From Laccaria trichodermophora (taxonomy: Eukaryota; Basidiomycota; Agaricomycetes; Agaricales; Hydnangiaceae): a stretch of 64,000 nt of DNA. The stretch is from NCBI GenBank assembly GCA_018417955.1, contig JACTVC010000037.1, positions 1-64,000 of the forward strand, written 5' to 3'. Within the stretch, counting starts at the first letter, position 1, and every line of letters starts with the position of its first letter. Below the pieces are notes generated by a model. It saw only the letters and a list, made by a program, of their open reading frames with translations, was not told the origin of the DNA and did not search any database. Position numbers and translations under genes: made by a program. Of this stretch, positions 11,728 to 23,613 are shown piece after piece.

Positions 11728-13988
11728 ATGCTTGTATCCGCTCTCTTCACCGTCACTCTTTTACAGACAGTTAGTGCGTCGATAGGACCGAAAGCGAACG
11801 TCCATATCGTCAACAATTACATACAACCAGATGGCTTCAATCGCTCGTACGTCCTCCAGTACCTTTCGTAAATGTTTGTAACATTCCATTTTTTGCTACT
11901 TCACAGCGCCGTTCTTGCCGGTACCTCATCGACGGTTGGGACATTCCCCGGACCTCTTATTGTTGGCACCAAGGTTGGACATTTTCTTCCCCGGTGAACC
12001 TCGAGTTAACGTTAATCCTCAGGGTAGCACATTCTTCTTGAATGTAGCCGATCACCTGACCGACACGACGATGTTGAGAAGCACTAGCATCGTAAGCTTG
12101 CTATATCTTTAGCCCTCTCATTTTATTAAACCGATGTTTTCTTAATCTATAGCATTGGCACGGCATGTTCCAGCATGGCTCCAGCTGGGCAGACGGTCCA
12201 GTTGGAGTGACGCAGTGTCCCATCGCCCCTGGCAACTCATTTTTATACCAGTTCTCTGTTCCTGATCAGGCCGGAACCTTTTGGTACCATTCCCACCATT
12301 GTACGTTGACCGTCAGCCTGATGTTCTGCCATAACTCATCCTCACATTCTCGTTTCAGCCACGCAATATTGCGACGGCTTGAGAGGCGCTTTGGTGGTTT
12401 ACGATCCTTATGACCCATACAGGCATTTGTTCGTATTTTGTCCAAAATCGGCTGTTTCTTGCATCTACTAACTTTCGCCTATAGGTATGATTTCGATAAT
12501 GGTAATGGCGCTGTCAATTTCGGGAAATACTTGCTAATTATTCTGAACCAGAATCAACTGTCATCACACTCGCGGACTGGTAAGAATTTCCGTGCCGAGT
12601 CGCCATTTCTAAAATTAAAATTAAAGGTACCATACCCCCGCCCCATCCGCCGGCCTCGTTCCTACAGCAGACTCGACATTGATCAACGGGAAGGGTCGTT
12701 ATTCTGGCGGACCTACTTCTTCCCTTTCGACCATCAGCGTTCAGCACGGCGCGCGCTACCGCTTCCGCTTAGTCTCGATTTCTTGCGACCCCAACTTTAC
12801 TTTCTCCATTGACGGACATAACATGGCATGTTTCACATTTCTTTCTTCTGGACTGCTCCGTTAATAATAAGACAGACCATCATCGAAGTCGACGGCATCA
12901 ACGTTCAACCGACAACTGTGGACTCCATTCAGATCTTCGCTGGGCAGAGATATTCTTTCATTTTGACGGCTAATCGGCCAGTTGCTAACTACTGGGTACG
13001 TGCACGACCTAATCTCGGGACGCAAGGCTTCTCCGGGGGAGTCAACTCGGCCATTCTCCGCTATTCCGGTGCTCCTAACTCGGATCCTACGACAAATCAA
13101 ACTACCAGCGTCATTCCCATGCTTGAAACCAACCTCCACCCGTTGACGAACCCAGGCGCTCCAGGAAAGCGAGTTGCTGGAGGTGCTGATGTCAATATCA
13201 ACTTGAATATCGCGCTTAACTTCACGGAATTCTTATTCACTGTGAACGGGGCGACTTTTCAACCACCTACAGTACCCGTTCTTTTACAGATCCTAAGTGG
13301 CGCCAAGACCGCACAGGATTTGTTGCCTACTGGAAGTGTATATACCCTTCCTCGCAATAAGGTTGTTGAACTTTCACTGCCTGGAGGCGCGGCCGGAAGT
13401 CCCGTACGTGCTCACTTGGTCATCTTTTTGAAAATTAAAATAATATTCAATCAACGATTTCCTAGCATCCCATTCATTTACACGGAGTACGTTTGTGTTT
13501 TCTCGGGAATGCTTACTGATCAGCGCAACTTCAACAAAAATAGACTGCCTTTGACGTTGTGCGTAGTGCGGGAAATTCAACTTACAATTATGTAAACCCT
13601 GTCCGTCGGGATGTGGTCAGTATAGGAGGAGCTGGAGACAACGTCACCATTCGTTTTACTACGGACAATCCGGGCCCATGGATTTTGCATTGGTGAGAGC
13701 GCTTTGTTTTCCTATTGATCATGAGCTCAAATTTATTCAGCCACATCGACTGGCATCTCAACCTGTATGTCTTTCGATGACTCCCTTGTCAATGGCTTTC
13801 ACCGATAATACTTTCCAGCGGATTGGCGGTCGTGTTCGCTCAAGACGTTCCATCGATCGCTACTAGCACCCACCCTAGTATGTTCCTTTCGTGTCTAGAC
13901 CTCTTGTTTCTGATTATATTTTTACACAGCCACATGGGATAAACTGTGCCCCACCTACGACGCTCTTCCCACTGAATCCTTCACATAA
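11728..13988 (+). CDS. laccase (secreted multicopper oxidase)
   Basis: Oxidises phenolic substrates with reduction of O2 to water; secreted. The ATG at 11728 gives a signal peptide ([18 protein letters not shown]) before [13 protein letters not shown]. Fourteen exons: 11728-11846, 11907-11973, 12023-12091, 12153-12300, 12359-12428, 12485-12501, 12552-12579, 12627-12825, 12876-13403, 13466-13486, 13544-13692, 13741-13764, 13819-13877 and 13930-13988. They total 1557 nt, in frame, 518 residues, the normal length. All copper motifs are present: L1 [16 protein letters not shown]2 WYHSHH, L3 HPIHLHG, L4 [14 protein letters not shown]. The residue ten after the T1 Cys is Leu, as in Eggert class 2 laccases. 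L3 is unusual: Ile for Phe, and Thr where most fungal laccases have the non-ligand His after HLHG. The intron 12826-12875 starts with GC instead of GT. No lesion was found, unlike most neighbours. Confidence 0.96.
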
Positions 13989-14604
13989 TTATACAACCAC
14001 TATCCTTGAAAACTGTCCTTAAAACTTGTATCGGACTTGAAGGACAATCTGGCAACAATCTGGGAATATTTTTTACTTACGGTGTATTTACCAACTCTTT
14101 TCCCTCGTTTTGTATATATGATGTATCAGACGCGTCGCAGTAGAGAAAGGACAACCTACTAATGTTTTTGCAATATGTAGGAATACTAAGACTCGGACAA
14201 CAGTAAGAGGTAGTACCGTGACATACCTACATACATCATACGCGTGGCCTCATTTATATATGAAGCGAGTAAAGCGCGATTTTTTTGTCTCGAGATTTAG
14301 CATTTTATTTATTATTATATCTATGATTCGATTGGCAACATGTCAATGCGCAGTACCTTGTTTGGCCTTGTGAGTTTTACCGTACCTTACGTGATCATGA
14401 CTTGCGCATTTTTTGATTCTTAATCCATTCCTGGAATGCGTTAGACGACATCCTTGGAACCTTTACACGCACATTTCACCTTGGAATTTAACTAAGGACA
14501 TATTCCAAGAGCGGATCTGACTCATACTCAAAGAGCGAACCTTGGTAGCACCGCTTCGACCTCCTCCAAAGGGCTCTGTCTCGGGTTTTCTCTACTTTGT
14601 CGCT

Positions 14605-17600
14605 ATGTCTTCTCGTTCTCGATGGGGCACACTGCTCTCACTGCTTGTATTGTCGCCCGTTCTCATTGGTCCGCCGTGGTTGGCTTACAGGCGACATCGC
14701 TGTAAGTGCAAACTTCTTGATAGGAACTGCCAACTTATACGCACCTAGATCTGCCTGCAGCTTTGACTGGGCTGTAAGTATACTTTTGAGCACGTTCTTT
14801 CTGGTCCCAAGCTGACGGTTGTAGATCGAATCCTATAACGGGCCTTCCTCATATCTCAGAAGTGCGAATCCTCGGCGTTATGAAGCATCTATCAGAAGAC
14901 ATTGGTTATCGGACTGTAGGCACCTCGGAACATGCCCTGGCGGACAAATACATGGTTGCGCAAGCGGAAGAGGTCAAGAAGAACTGTGAGAAACTAGTAG
15001 CGGAAGTGGAAGGAAGCTGGAATGTGAGGTGTGGTGACGGGAAGGAAGTGGGAGCCACAGGTGTGTATAATGATGCATCTCAATCTTCTTTTGCTTAACC
15101 CCTTCTTCCAAGATTTGATATGATGGGCAAACGTCTCTACAAAACCTACGTTAATCTCACCAACACCGTTGTCAGAGTCTCAGACAGCACGCTAGAGGGC
15201 AAGGAGCACGCGGTGCTTGTCAACTCCCATTTGGACAGCACATTGCCAAGCCAGGCGCTGCGGATGACGCCATTTCAGTTGGTATAATGTTATAGTGCAT
15301 GTGCGTTCTCATTGAGACGCCTACCTGGAGCCCAAAACATGCGTTCATTTTCCGTGAGATAACCACTTCTATATTTACATCAACGTTCTGACGTGCTGAA
15401 ATCTCCTAGTCTTCAACCATGCCGAAGAATCCCTGCAGGACGGGTCACAGTTATACTCTACCCAACATCCTACTGTTCCAACGTGAGCCGTTTGACGTGT
15501 TTTAATTCTTATTCATTAACCTCCGTAACGTACGCGCCGCCAATAGTCTTGAGACTGCTGGTACAACTGACCGCGAGCTCCCCTTCCAAGCCACATCAGA
15601 AGAAATGATCAAGGCCTACTGCCACGTCCCAAGGTACCCAATTCAGCTTACCAACCTCCAAGACGCTCTGACGATCAATCTAACAGACCATATGGAACAA
15701 CTTTTGCGAATGATATCTTCAGCTCGGCAATCATCCTTCCAAAGTGCGTTCGTTTATACCTTGAGCCTTGAGCGAGGTGTATTCCTCTTCCTATCGGCAT
15801 CAAGGTCTCACCATCTTTAGCACTGATTTCTGGCAGTTCGAAACCTACTTGAATGTTACCGGTCTTGATGTAAGCCATCTTGACTTCTCTATGGGACTGC
15901 TAGTCCATGGATTCGTATAGACGGCTGTAATCGGAAATAGTTATCTGTACCACATGCGGAAGGATCTCGTGGAGAACATCGAGGTAAGGTCTTCAATCTG
16001 AATATCTTTTAGCGCCAAACCTTGTTTCCCAGCATATGGCTGAAAACGTGCTTGCACTGCTTACGTACCTCTCAGCTCTGGGCTCACCTCTGCCATCGCT
16101 CAACAAAGGTTACGCACCTGAATCCACAGTGTACTTTGCGCACATTGGAGGCCTGTTCTTTATGTACACCTTCACTACCGCCAAGATCCTCTACACCTTC
16201 CTTTCCGCCGCTTCACTCATTCTCGTGCGAGTGACTTTTGTCGATCCCGCGCCTGCGTTGAAGAGGGCTGGGGGGTTCTTCCAAGAACAGAGGAAGGGGA
16301 TGATCGCGGTCGTCGCTGGGCTGGTTGGTCGGTCCCAAACCTCATTGCTTTGGTGATGACCTTCGTGTTGAAGAAGGGGTTGAGCTGGTTTAGCAACCCT
16401 TTGGCCCTATACGGACCAGCGTCTTTGTTGGGTGACTTCTTCAGTCATCCTCACCGTCTTTGATCAAGACCTACGAGAGAACGTAGGTGCACTCCTCTCA
16501 CGGACAAGTCCACGAAAAAACGGTGTTCACGTCCTTACTCCTCATGCAATCGGGCCAAGTGCAGCTTCTCCAAGTCGGCTCCGCGTCCACTGTGTTTTTC
16601 CTCTGTGCTCTCCCGCTTTTCGTCGTCCTTCTCATCCAACCCCTTCTTCTCTGGGAATACCAAGGCTATTTCCCTGGCCACGTATTTCCTCGGAAAGATT
16701 TGCCCCTTGCTCACCTGAGGTTCTTTGCTCACGATTTCTACGATCGAGGTTTTTGTGCCTTTGGTAGCTGTGTCTCTTTTATCTTTACACCTTTTATTCA
16801 CCATGCTTGTGATAGATGGGTCGCGTTGGCGCTCAAGTCCCAACAGACAACATCGCCTCACTCGTCAGCGGTCTCGGCGCGCAGTCCCTCCCCTTGATAA
16901 TGCCGGGCGCCGGGCGCTCTTGCGTGGGGTATTGTTACTGAGCATGACGACGTTTGCGCTGATTGGTATGATCGCCATGAGGACACCGTTTGACGAGATG
17001 CACCAGAAGAGGTTGTTTGTTTTGCATTTGGGGAATGTACGTTTTTGTTTTGGAATGGAACTTAATGCTTATAATGGTGGTTTTGGTGGTTAGATCACCT
17101 CACAGGAGCGACACCTGCACCTTGCAGCGGCGGATGGCGCACCGGGTTTTGAGCTTCTCGTGCAATACATCGTGAATGACTCTGGAGCGACGGACGTCGC
17201 GCCTACCCCTGTTCATCGTGAATGGATGTCGCGCTTACCCCTGTTGTGATGGATGGCTATAACTCTGATTGGGACTCGCTGTACCCATTCTCTACTGTGA
17301 GCTTTGGCCTGAATCTGCTTTTCTGCAGCAGCTGATACCCTTGTAGTTCTTGACCCCTTACAAGGTCCCGCTGGCCGTGGAGTCGGGATACGTATCTCTT
17401 TGGGTTAAGGAGAAGGCGTTTGTAGTGTGCCTTAATGATGTCAAGGACTTGATTGCTGCGACGCGGAGCTTGACTATCAAGGTTGACCATGCAGGTCTTA
17501 TTTGGACAAGTACGTTTCCTTTTTTCGCCCGATTTCTACGCACATCGACTTAATTGAAACCCTCGTCAGCCATCGCCTTTGACGCTCACGTTCTCAAGTG

Positions 17601-17863
17601 GAGTCTGGACGACAGTGCCCGGCATCACGTCAAGGAGGCGTCGTTCTACGGGACTGATACCTACCCCTTTGACATGGTTATCAAGCTGACGGAAGATGGC
17701 CCTGAGCTCAGCGTCAACTTTACTGGGATGCAGGAGAAGGGAATGTGGCCTGGTAAGAAGGATGCGGTTGTTTTAGGAGCTTGATTCTTGGTTGGAGGTG
17801 AAGACGGGGGGAGCAGTGGATGCGCTTTTGATGGGATCCATAGCGGGGAGTGTGGTTGTGTAG
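14605..17863 (+). pseudogene. PFF1: M28-family vacuolar membrane protease (PFF1-like), frameshifted
   Basis: The relic follows the layout of the fungal vacuolar membrane M28 protease, a multi-pass zinc peptidase. The ATG at 14605 gives a short cytosolic piece and first membrane segment. The peptidase domain follows (LSEDIGYRTVGTSEHALADK about 14886-14945; KEHAVLVNSHLDST near 15205, the metal-binding HxD). Then come membrane segments (THIGGLFFMYTFTTAKILYTF region, about 16030-17100) and the lumenal C-terminal region (about 17100-17863, ending ELDSWLEVKTGG... before TAG at 17861). Lesions: a one-base deletion just before PGAADDA (about 15251), a TAG at 15293-15295 where the family has Glu, a frame change near 16330, damage to further membrane segments between 16430 and 16900, and a final shift near 17770. 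Introns are recognisable. It cannot encode one continuous enzyme unless several sequence errors are assumed. Confidence 0.86.
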
Positions 17864-17997
17864 AAGAAAACGCGAAGAAGGATAACCAAATTCGCGGCCA
17901 GGTCCTGTGGAACTGAAATCGTCATACCAATTTTTGGATGTTGTGGAGTTTACTATCATTATGTATACAATTTACCAACTCATGCATTTGCCTTGCT

Positions 17998-18685
17998 CTA
18001 CTTCTTCATTTCCTTGAACAGCTTCGCCAAGGTCTTGCTAGACTCGGAAACTTCATCCATGAGGTCCCCCATCGCCTCCTGTATTTCCTCCGCCACCTTT
18101 TCCGCCTGTTCCTGCGTCATATCATCCATCTTCTGCGCCATCTCCAACAACTCTCCCAGTTCCTCCGGAGCCTGCTCTTGCAATTCATGCAAGCGCTTCG
18201 TTATCTCTTCTTAATCCTCTGGAACCTTTCCACGCATCGACCCCAATATCTCCTCCAGCACCTTCGTTGTCTCCGGCTGCTCTTCAACAGCACCCTCTTT
18301 TTCTTCCCCCTCTGACTGCGTCAGGGCTTCAGCTTCCCCGATATAATGGTCCAACAGCGCCTCGGTCGGTGCGGGGGTATATTCCGAATACTTCTCTCCC
18401 AAGATAGGTATGATCGTATCACCATGGGCCAAAATCCTTTGCACAACCCTATCGCCTTCAGGATCCGGCCTCAGCTTGACCAAATTCATCCCACCACTAA
18501 AATCACGCAAAAGCTGCACCATCCTCTTCCACGGCCGCCAATAAGCACGGCGATACCCCCTGGGAATTATCCGCCCACAGAAAGTCGACGCTGCAAACGG
18601 CTGGTGTCTGTTCGAGCGTCCGTTTAGTGAGCGCAACAACAGGAGAAGTGCCTGCAAAAAAAACCAAGAGGAGGCTGAAAAGCAT
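17998..18685 (-). pseudogene. unrecognised secretory/acidic coiled-coil gene with in-frame TAA
   Basis: I do not recognise the family. The minus strand from an ATG at 18685 gives a clear signal peptide (MLFSLLLVFFAGTSPVVAL) and a Cys-bearing segment ending NSQGVSPCLLAA near 18530. Another frame continues with GGMNLVKLRPDPEGDRVVQR, then ILGEKYSEYTPAPTEALLDHY and an acidic stretch. This ends at TAA 18213-18211 (GKVPED-stop), yet the same frame resumes EEITKRLHELQEQAP and runs as an acidic Glu/Met-rich coiled coil to KLFKEMKK and a stop at 17998. Continuity of composition across the TAA suggests a Leu TTA to TAA change. Joining the signal-peptide exon to the second frame needs a very short intron near 18530, so these may be two fragments. 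Confidence 0.45.
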
Positions 18686-19620
18686 CGATATTCTTGACGT
18701 GAGGTCGCGAGGGCGACTTGTGCTGGGGGGTGATGGGAGTCCCAAGTCAACATAGAAGCTAGGGCGATCAATGATAGCAATCCTACCACGCAACAGAAAG
18801 ATTTAGATCCCTCCAAATTGTCGTTGTGGTCAGCTACCGTGACGTGATTTAAGCGTATGTTGACTGTGGCCTACTCGTCGTACACCTTTGAGAGAAGTGA
18901 GATTCCCTTATCGTGGAGAAAGGGGAAGAACCGGAGGCGCCGTAGAAGACGAGCAGCCGAAGACAAGAAGCTCTTTGCATGGAGAGCGCTGAACTCGTAA
19001 CCCGTGGGGTTAGAATGATACCAGATGGGGACACGATGGTCTCCTGCAAAGGATTGGGCAGAGAATCGATAAGGTGGGAGAGGGCAGAAGAGCGCGAGAG
19101 AACTAAATTGAACGGCTATATAGTTTACACAGAGAGATGCAATGGAACACGGAATCAGATGTTTCCATAACCTTAGAAACAGACGCACATAAACTTACTT
19201 GAGGCCGGCCTTCACTAGTCTCCAAACCAAGGCAACGTAATCCGTGAAATCAGACAAGAAGTAATCCTGCAACCCCGAAGCGGTCTAGGAACAAATGGAA
19301 AAGCTTGAAAGCGACGATGTGGGATACGGACGAAACCTTGAAGGAATGATGATGTCAGAAGAATGCGGAGAAGCGAGGCCAAATGAGGATACTCTGGAAC
19401 CAGATGCCACCAGCTGGTTGCCAGCTGGGATTTGACGCGACCTGAAAAAAATTCGGAATCCAGAGCCATAGCAGGCCCCTAGGCGTCCGTCGTCTTTGCC
19501 AACGTGGTAGCCTAAGCAGGATAGAATTGCCGAGGATTGAGAAAGGATGACCGGCGAAGAGGAACTTGGCCAGATGCGCTACCGCAAACAAGTTACAAGT
19601 AGTGTTGCCGAAGTTCAGTC
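18686..19620 (-). other. possible decayed gene pieces, minus strand
   Basis: Two minus-strand stretches look protein-like but belong to no family I can name. One, near 19270-19200, reads LQDYFLSDFTDYVALVWRLV and runs into a GTAAGT donor. The other, near 19050-18890, reads RLLRRLRFFPFLHDKGISLL and ends SKVYDE-stop. They could be consecutive exons of one gene. The evidence is composition and plausible splice signals only. Confidence 0.25.
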
Positions 19621-19770
19621 CCGAACCGAAGGTTCGGACCAAACTGTCAGTTCAGTTACAGTTCTGGTTCCTGTTCGGGGTGGTGGTGTCGGTTCCAGTC
19701 CACGGTTCGGCCCTTTTCGAAAGTTCTGAGAACTGAGTTCGGACCCGTTTGAACTGAACTGAACACACGA
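19610..19770. repeat. GGTTC/GAACC-rich imperfect simple-sequence tract
   Basis: Words such as GTTCGG, GGTTCC, AGTTCAG and GAACTGAACTGAAC recur within about 160 bp. This gives a low-complexity tract that can partly pair with itself. Confidence 0.6.
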
Positions 19771-19938
19771 TTTTTTTCGTTAAGAATTGGCTGAAAGACG
19801 TTGAACAAGAGTTGCGTTGGCGAGTGTTTTCGAAATTTCTGTTTCTTTCCTAGTCAAATTTGTTGACAGACGCAAGACAGACGTTGTAAACAGCGAGCAC
19901 GGAGTAACGTGACCTTTTCTTTCACCACCACATCGATA

Positions 19939-20364
19939 GATGCCAACATCGTCACCCAATCGACTGGGGCGCTGTACATGAAGCTGCCAGCGTTGGTGCT
20001 TCCAATACGCAGCACGATGATGGTCATGACCTATGCCTCAGAGCTGAGCGCTGATGGTGCACAACCACGGTAAGTTTTCACGGAACGTCTCATTCCATTG
20101 TCAACAACTTACCACTCTCAGGCTATGTCCTAGACCTGGAGGTTGACAACGCTACACGTTTCAAACCACTCGTTATTGAGGGAACACGGGTGCATAGTCG
20201 GGCAGGTGGTGTAGAGAGGGAGCAAGGAGATGTGGAATGGAAGGGTACGTGTATCCTCATTACTGTTTGTCGTGAACTTCATCTACATTTTCCTAGGTCA
20301 TCCTCGTTACCGACTTCTCCAAAAAGTAGTAAATTGTGAAAATGAACGTACCTGCCACCTGTAG
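19939..20364 (+). CDS. unrecognised gene fragment, at least three exons
   Basis: Reading from about 19939 gives DANIVTQSTGALYMKLPALV and on to SELSADG. A donor GTGCAC near 20061 and acceptor CTCTCAG near 20127 join it in phase to YVLDLEVDNATRFKPLVIEG and GDVEWKG. A second intron (GTACGTG to TTTCCTAG) leads to HPRYRLLQK and a TAG at 20362-20364. Composition and in-phase splicing support a real exon series, but no start is clear and I do not recognise the family. Confidence 0.35.
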
Positions 20365-21107
20365 CCTACGCCTCTTCGCGAAATTTGACCTTGCTTCCGA
20401 GTGACTCTACAGCGAGAGGGACAAAAACGACTTCGTCAACCTATCATCGTAATTCGGCCGAAAGGGAGGGCGTTCCCTTTCCTACTTTGCTTTGTTGATT
20501 GGGGAGACGACAGCCACACAAAGGTCAACAACCGACGGTGAACACTGAACCAACACTGAACTTGAATCTGTGCAAGCTAGATGTTTTATGTACATAGATT
20601 GAATCCTTATTGAATGCTTTGAATGTGTGGTTAGAACACCACACACAATCGGCGGACCGGGATTATCCGATTACGGCCCATGAAAGATCAGGGATAGCGA
20701 GGCTTTGGCGAGGCTGATCCGGGGCCTCGCAAAATGAACGTCAGGGCTCTTGAGCTTTGCCTCTGAAATCCGCGACTGGCGCGAAAGTAGATAAAAGTAG
20801 ATAGGTCCAGAAACTCAACAGAAATTATGATTAAATTTTGATCGAGGGTTCACCGAAAACGTTTCTCCGCTCGCGATTTCGTAGCTCTCTTTTTATAGGC
20901 GATAACTTGGTTAAGCTGAGTTGCGATCTCATCTGGACCACTGCCATCAAACTGCACGGAAATCACCATCAGGCTATCGGTTGGATAGATGGTCACCGGT
21001 CAGCTCCCGGTTTCCCGGAAGAAGTTCGTAAGTTAGTATACATATGTAGCATCATTTGGAACTCTTTTACACTGTCGCCACTCTACCCCACTCCCTCAGA
21101 AACAACC

Positions 21108-22403
21108 ATGTACACTCCCACCATTCTGGCGCTTCGAGGTGAGCTGATTTCTATTGCTTCGATATCTCCAAGCTACATCCCAATCCCAGTCACCAACTTC
21201 GTTCTCACCTTTATTGGTGTCCTTGCAACCTGCTTTCGGCTATGGCGTCGAAAGACCACAACTTATATTTGGTGGGATGACATATGGGCCGCGCTGGCGA
21301 TGATCCTCGGGATTATTTTCATGACCTCTTTCGAGCTCTTCCTTCAAAATCAGAGTAAGCGTTTCTATGTCCTCACTAACCGCGGCCGCTGTCATATGTG
21401 AATGCTGATTTGATTTGTTCCTTCAGCTTCTCACATTCTTGCAACTAAAACAATTATTTATTACCTGTCAGGCCTTTTCCCTGGCATCAAGGACTTCCGA
21501 TTAACTTGCATTCGATCAGTGTTGCCCAGTCTTACATTGCTGTGAATGGGTGAGATCCACCCACACTGCTACTCCATTCCATCTGTTGTAACTGCTTCTA
21601 TCTAGAGCTGCCAGAATTTCAATTCTTTTTATCGTGATCCGCATCTCCGTGGGAAGAGTGCGGTATATTCTCAAGTGGATCGCAGCGATTTTCATTCTAA
21701 CATGGTTTATTCTTACCGCACAATTGCTCTGGACGTGCGAGGGGAAAAACGCGGATTGGGGGCTAAGCCATTTGATTTGCGCAGTGCCCTTGAGAGTTGC
21801 GATCGTACAGTTGACCAGTGAGTTTCAACATCATGGATTTATGATGAGTTATTTTATTCTTTTACAGCCGATGTATTGAGCGACTTCATCTTAATTGTAA
21901 CGCCCCTCCGTCATGTCTGGAAAATAAAGTTATCAAGGTCACAAAAAATCCGCATTATAACGATTTTCTCCAGCACGATAGCTATGACAATTGTCAGTGT
22001 CAATCATGCGTATTGGCTGATAGTAGACGGTGGCGGGTTATCTGAGGCCCTGGCGGCAGTCATCCAGGTGTGTATAGGATTGCCTCTTCGCGTCCTTTTT
22101 GCTGACCTTCAACTCGATAAGAATTCCGTTAGTCTGCTTGTTTGCAATTTCAGCGTCATAATCGCCTTCATCTTCCAAATCGCGGCGGAAGATGCAAGGG
22201 ACTCTTACCATGTAGAAGCTGGGACCCTGTCTCTCCGGTGTAAGGTGCCTATCGGTGTGCCTTCAGGGACAGGTGTGCGTATTGAGCGGACCGAAGTGAT
22301 AACTTTGGACAGCCTTGGTTCATTGCACGGGAATACGACAAAAATCGGTCAACCTTTTGAGATGGATAGGAAGAATTTTTTGATCGAACAGGACTGCACA
22401 TGA
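21108..22403 (+). CDS. seven-transmembrane rhodopsin-like integral membrane protein
   Basis: The ATG at 21108 (ACAACCATGT) opens a polytopic protein of the fungal integral membrane/rhodopsin-like group. The first exon has a membrane segment (ITNFVLTFIGVLAT-like) then a CFRLWRRKTTTYIWWDDIWA loop of the type FRxxRR...WWDD typical of that group. Introns I place: GTAAGC (about 21355) to TTCAG; GTCAGGCC (about 21468) to GATCAG, which restores the frame into VAQSYIAVNGAARISI; GTGAGATCC (about 21551) to TCTAG; and GTGAGTTTC to TTTACAG before TDVLSDFILIVTPLRHVWK. A 54-nt segment starting GTGTGTATAGG (about 22070) is a multiple of three and could be spliced or kept. Later segments include FSVIIAFIFQI. 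The hydrophilic tail ends at TGA/TAG 22401-22403. Ligand and function are unknown. Confidence 0.72.
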
Positions 22404-23371
22404 TGCACATTAAATATCTGGAAAAATGCTCCTTTAGTTTTTGATGTACTATTTCACGTAGAAATGACGCTCGAACCACGTAATCATGGAACTGTAGATG
22501 CGACACTGGTACGTGTTTTAAAAAAAATGAGATCGGGCCCCGAAGCAGGTCCTGTAGATGTCGGGGAGCGATGTCGAAGCTGTCTCAAATCGAGGATCTC
22601 TATAGCGTAAGAAAGCAGCTCGAAAGAGTTCCTTTCTCTCATCTTGAATGGCACATGAAAGATTGTTAGCCAAGGCTTTTTCACCACGATACGCTTGGAT
22701 GTACATGCCATTCTGTGTCAAATTTCGATAACCCTCAGCCGGCAAAGCACCTAGAACCGCGCCAACGTTCCCTTAACACGCAAACCATAATAGCGCTCTG
22801 CTGCAAGTCGGGTCCCCATGAAGTTATGTTGTCCAATGGGACGGACCATCATCTACAGATTACTTTTTGCAACTCCAGAAAGATATGGGATCAAAAACGA
22901 AGAGAGCGTGGCGTCCCAGGGGCGGGTGTGAAGCCCAGCGAAGATAGGATGCATGATTCAAGACCTTTATGGGGTCCAGGGTATAGGATATGCGAGTTGA
23001 ACATCACGAGAGACCCAGAGGAGGTGAGATCGGAAAAAGATACGGTTGTCGAAGAACTTAGATGTTGAAGCGCTAACGACAGCAGTGATAGCAATGGAAA
23101 ATGTCAGTAATCGACGAGGAGGATCTCAACGTTGATACTCACCAAGAAGCATATTCATCAATAACGTCACGCCCCTGAAGTCCAACAGAGAGACGCGTCG
23201 AGGGTCGCTAGGTCCCTCGCTAAACCATACCAACGACACTTCAAGCTCAGTATTCGTCACGCTTCGCAGCTGGACGAGCGCGAGCGAGGCCGAGAAGAGA
23301 TTGGTGACAGGCCGCCTTATCGATCGCGAGCATGCCATGGAGCGACGGGAAATGAAAAAAGCAAGTTTCAG
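22404..23371. other. no assigned gene upstream of the bZIP exon
   Basis: Several short frames occur on both strands without recognisable motifs. A + frame of about 117 codons (22715-23068) is open but featureless. Upstream exons of the bZIP gene, if it is real, should lie here. Confidence 0.35.
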
Positions 23372-23613
23372 AGAAACGTCGTAGAAATACCGCTGCCAGT
23401 GCGCGGTTCAGGTCGAAGAAGAAAGAGAGGGAGGCCGCTCTTGATGATCAGGTCAAAGAGCTGGAAACGAGGGTCAACGAACTTGAGCGGGAGTGTGAAG
23501 AATTACGTAGAGCAAATGATTGGTTGAAGGGACTTATCGTCGGCGTTGCTGACGCTTCTGAAGGATCAGTGGTTCCAGCCCCTTACGGGAACGAGATGAC
23601 ACAGAGATCCTAA
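23372..23613 (+). CDS. bZIP transcription factor, terminal exon (CYS3/MetR/ZIP-like)
   Basis: After a good acceptor (AAGTTTCAG) at 23371, the frame reads KRRRNTAASARFRSKKKERE, the basic region with the N-x7-R signature. A leucine zipper follows (ALDDQVKELETRVNELEREC, then EELRRANDWLKGLI), and the protein ends after MTQRS at TAA 23611-23613. The basic region matches the fungal sulfur-regulator type (CYS3/MetR/Met4), in which the bZIP lies at the C terminus, as here. The frame is closed by a TGA just upstream of the acceptor, so at least one upstream exon is required. I could not find one with confidence. It may be a relic or a gene whose 5' exons are short. Confidence 0.68.
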
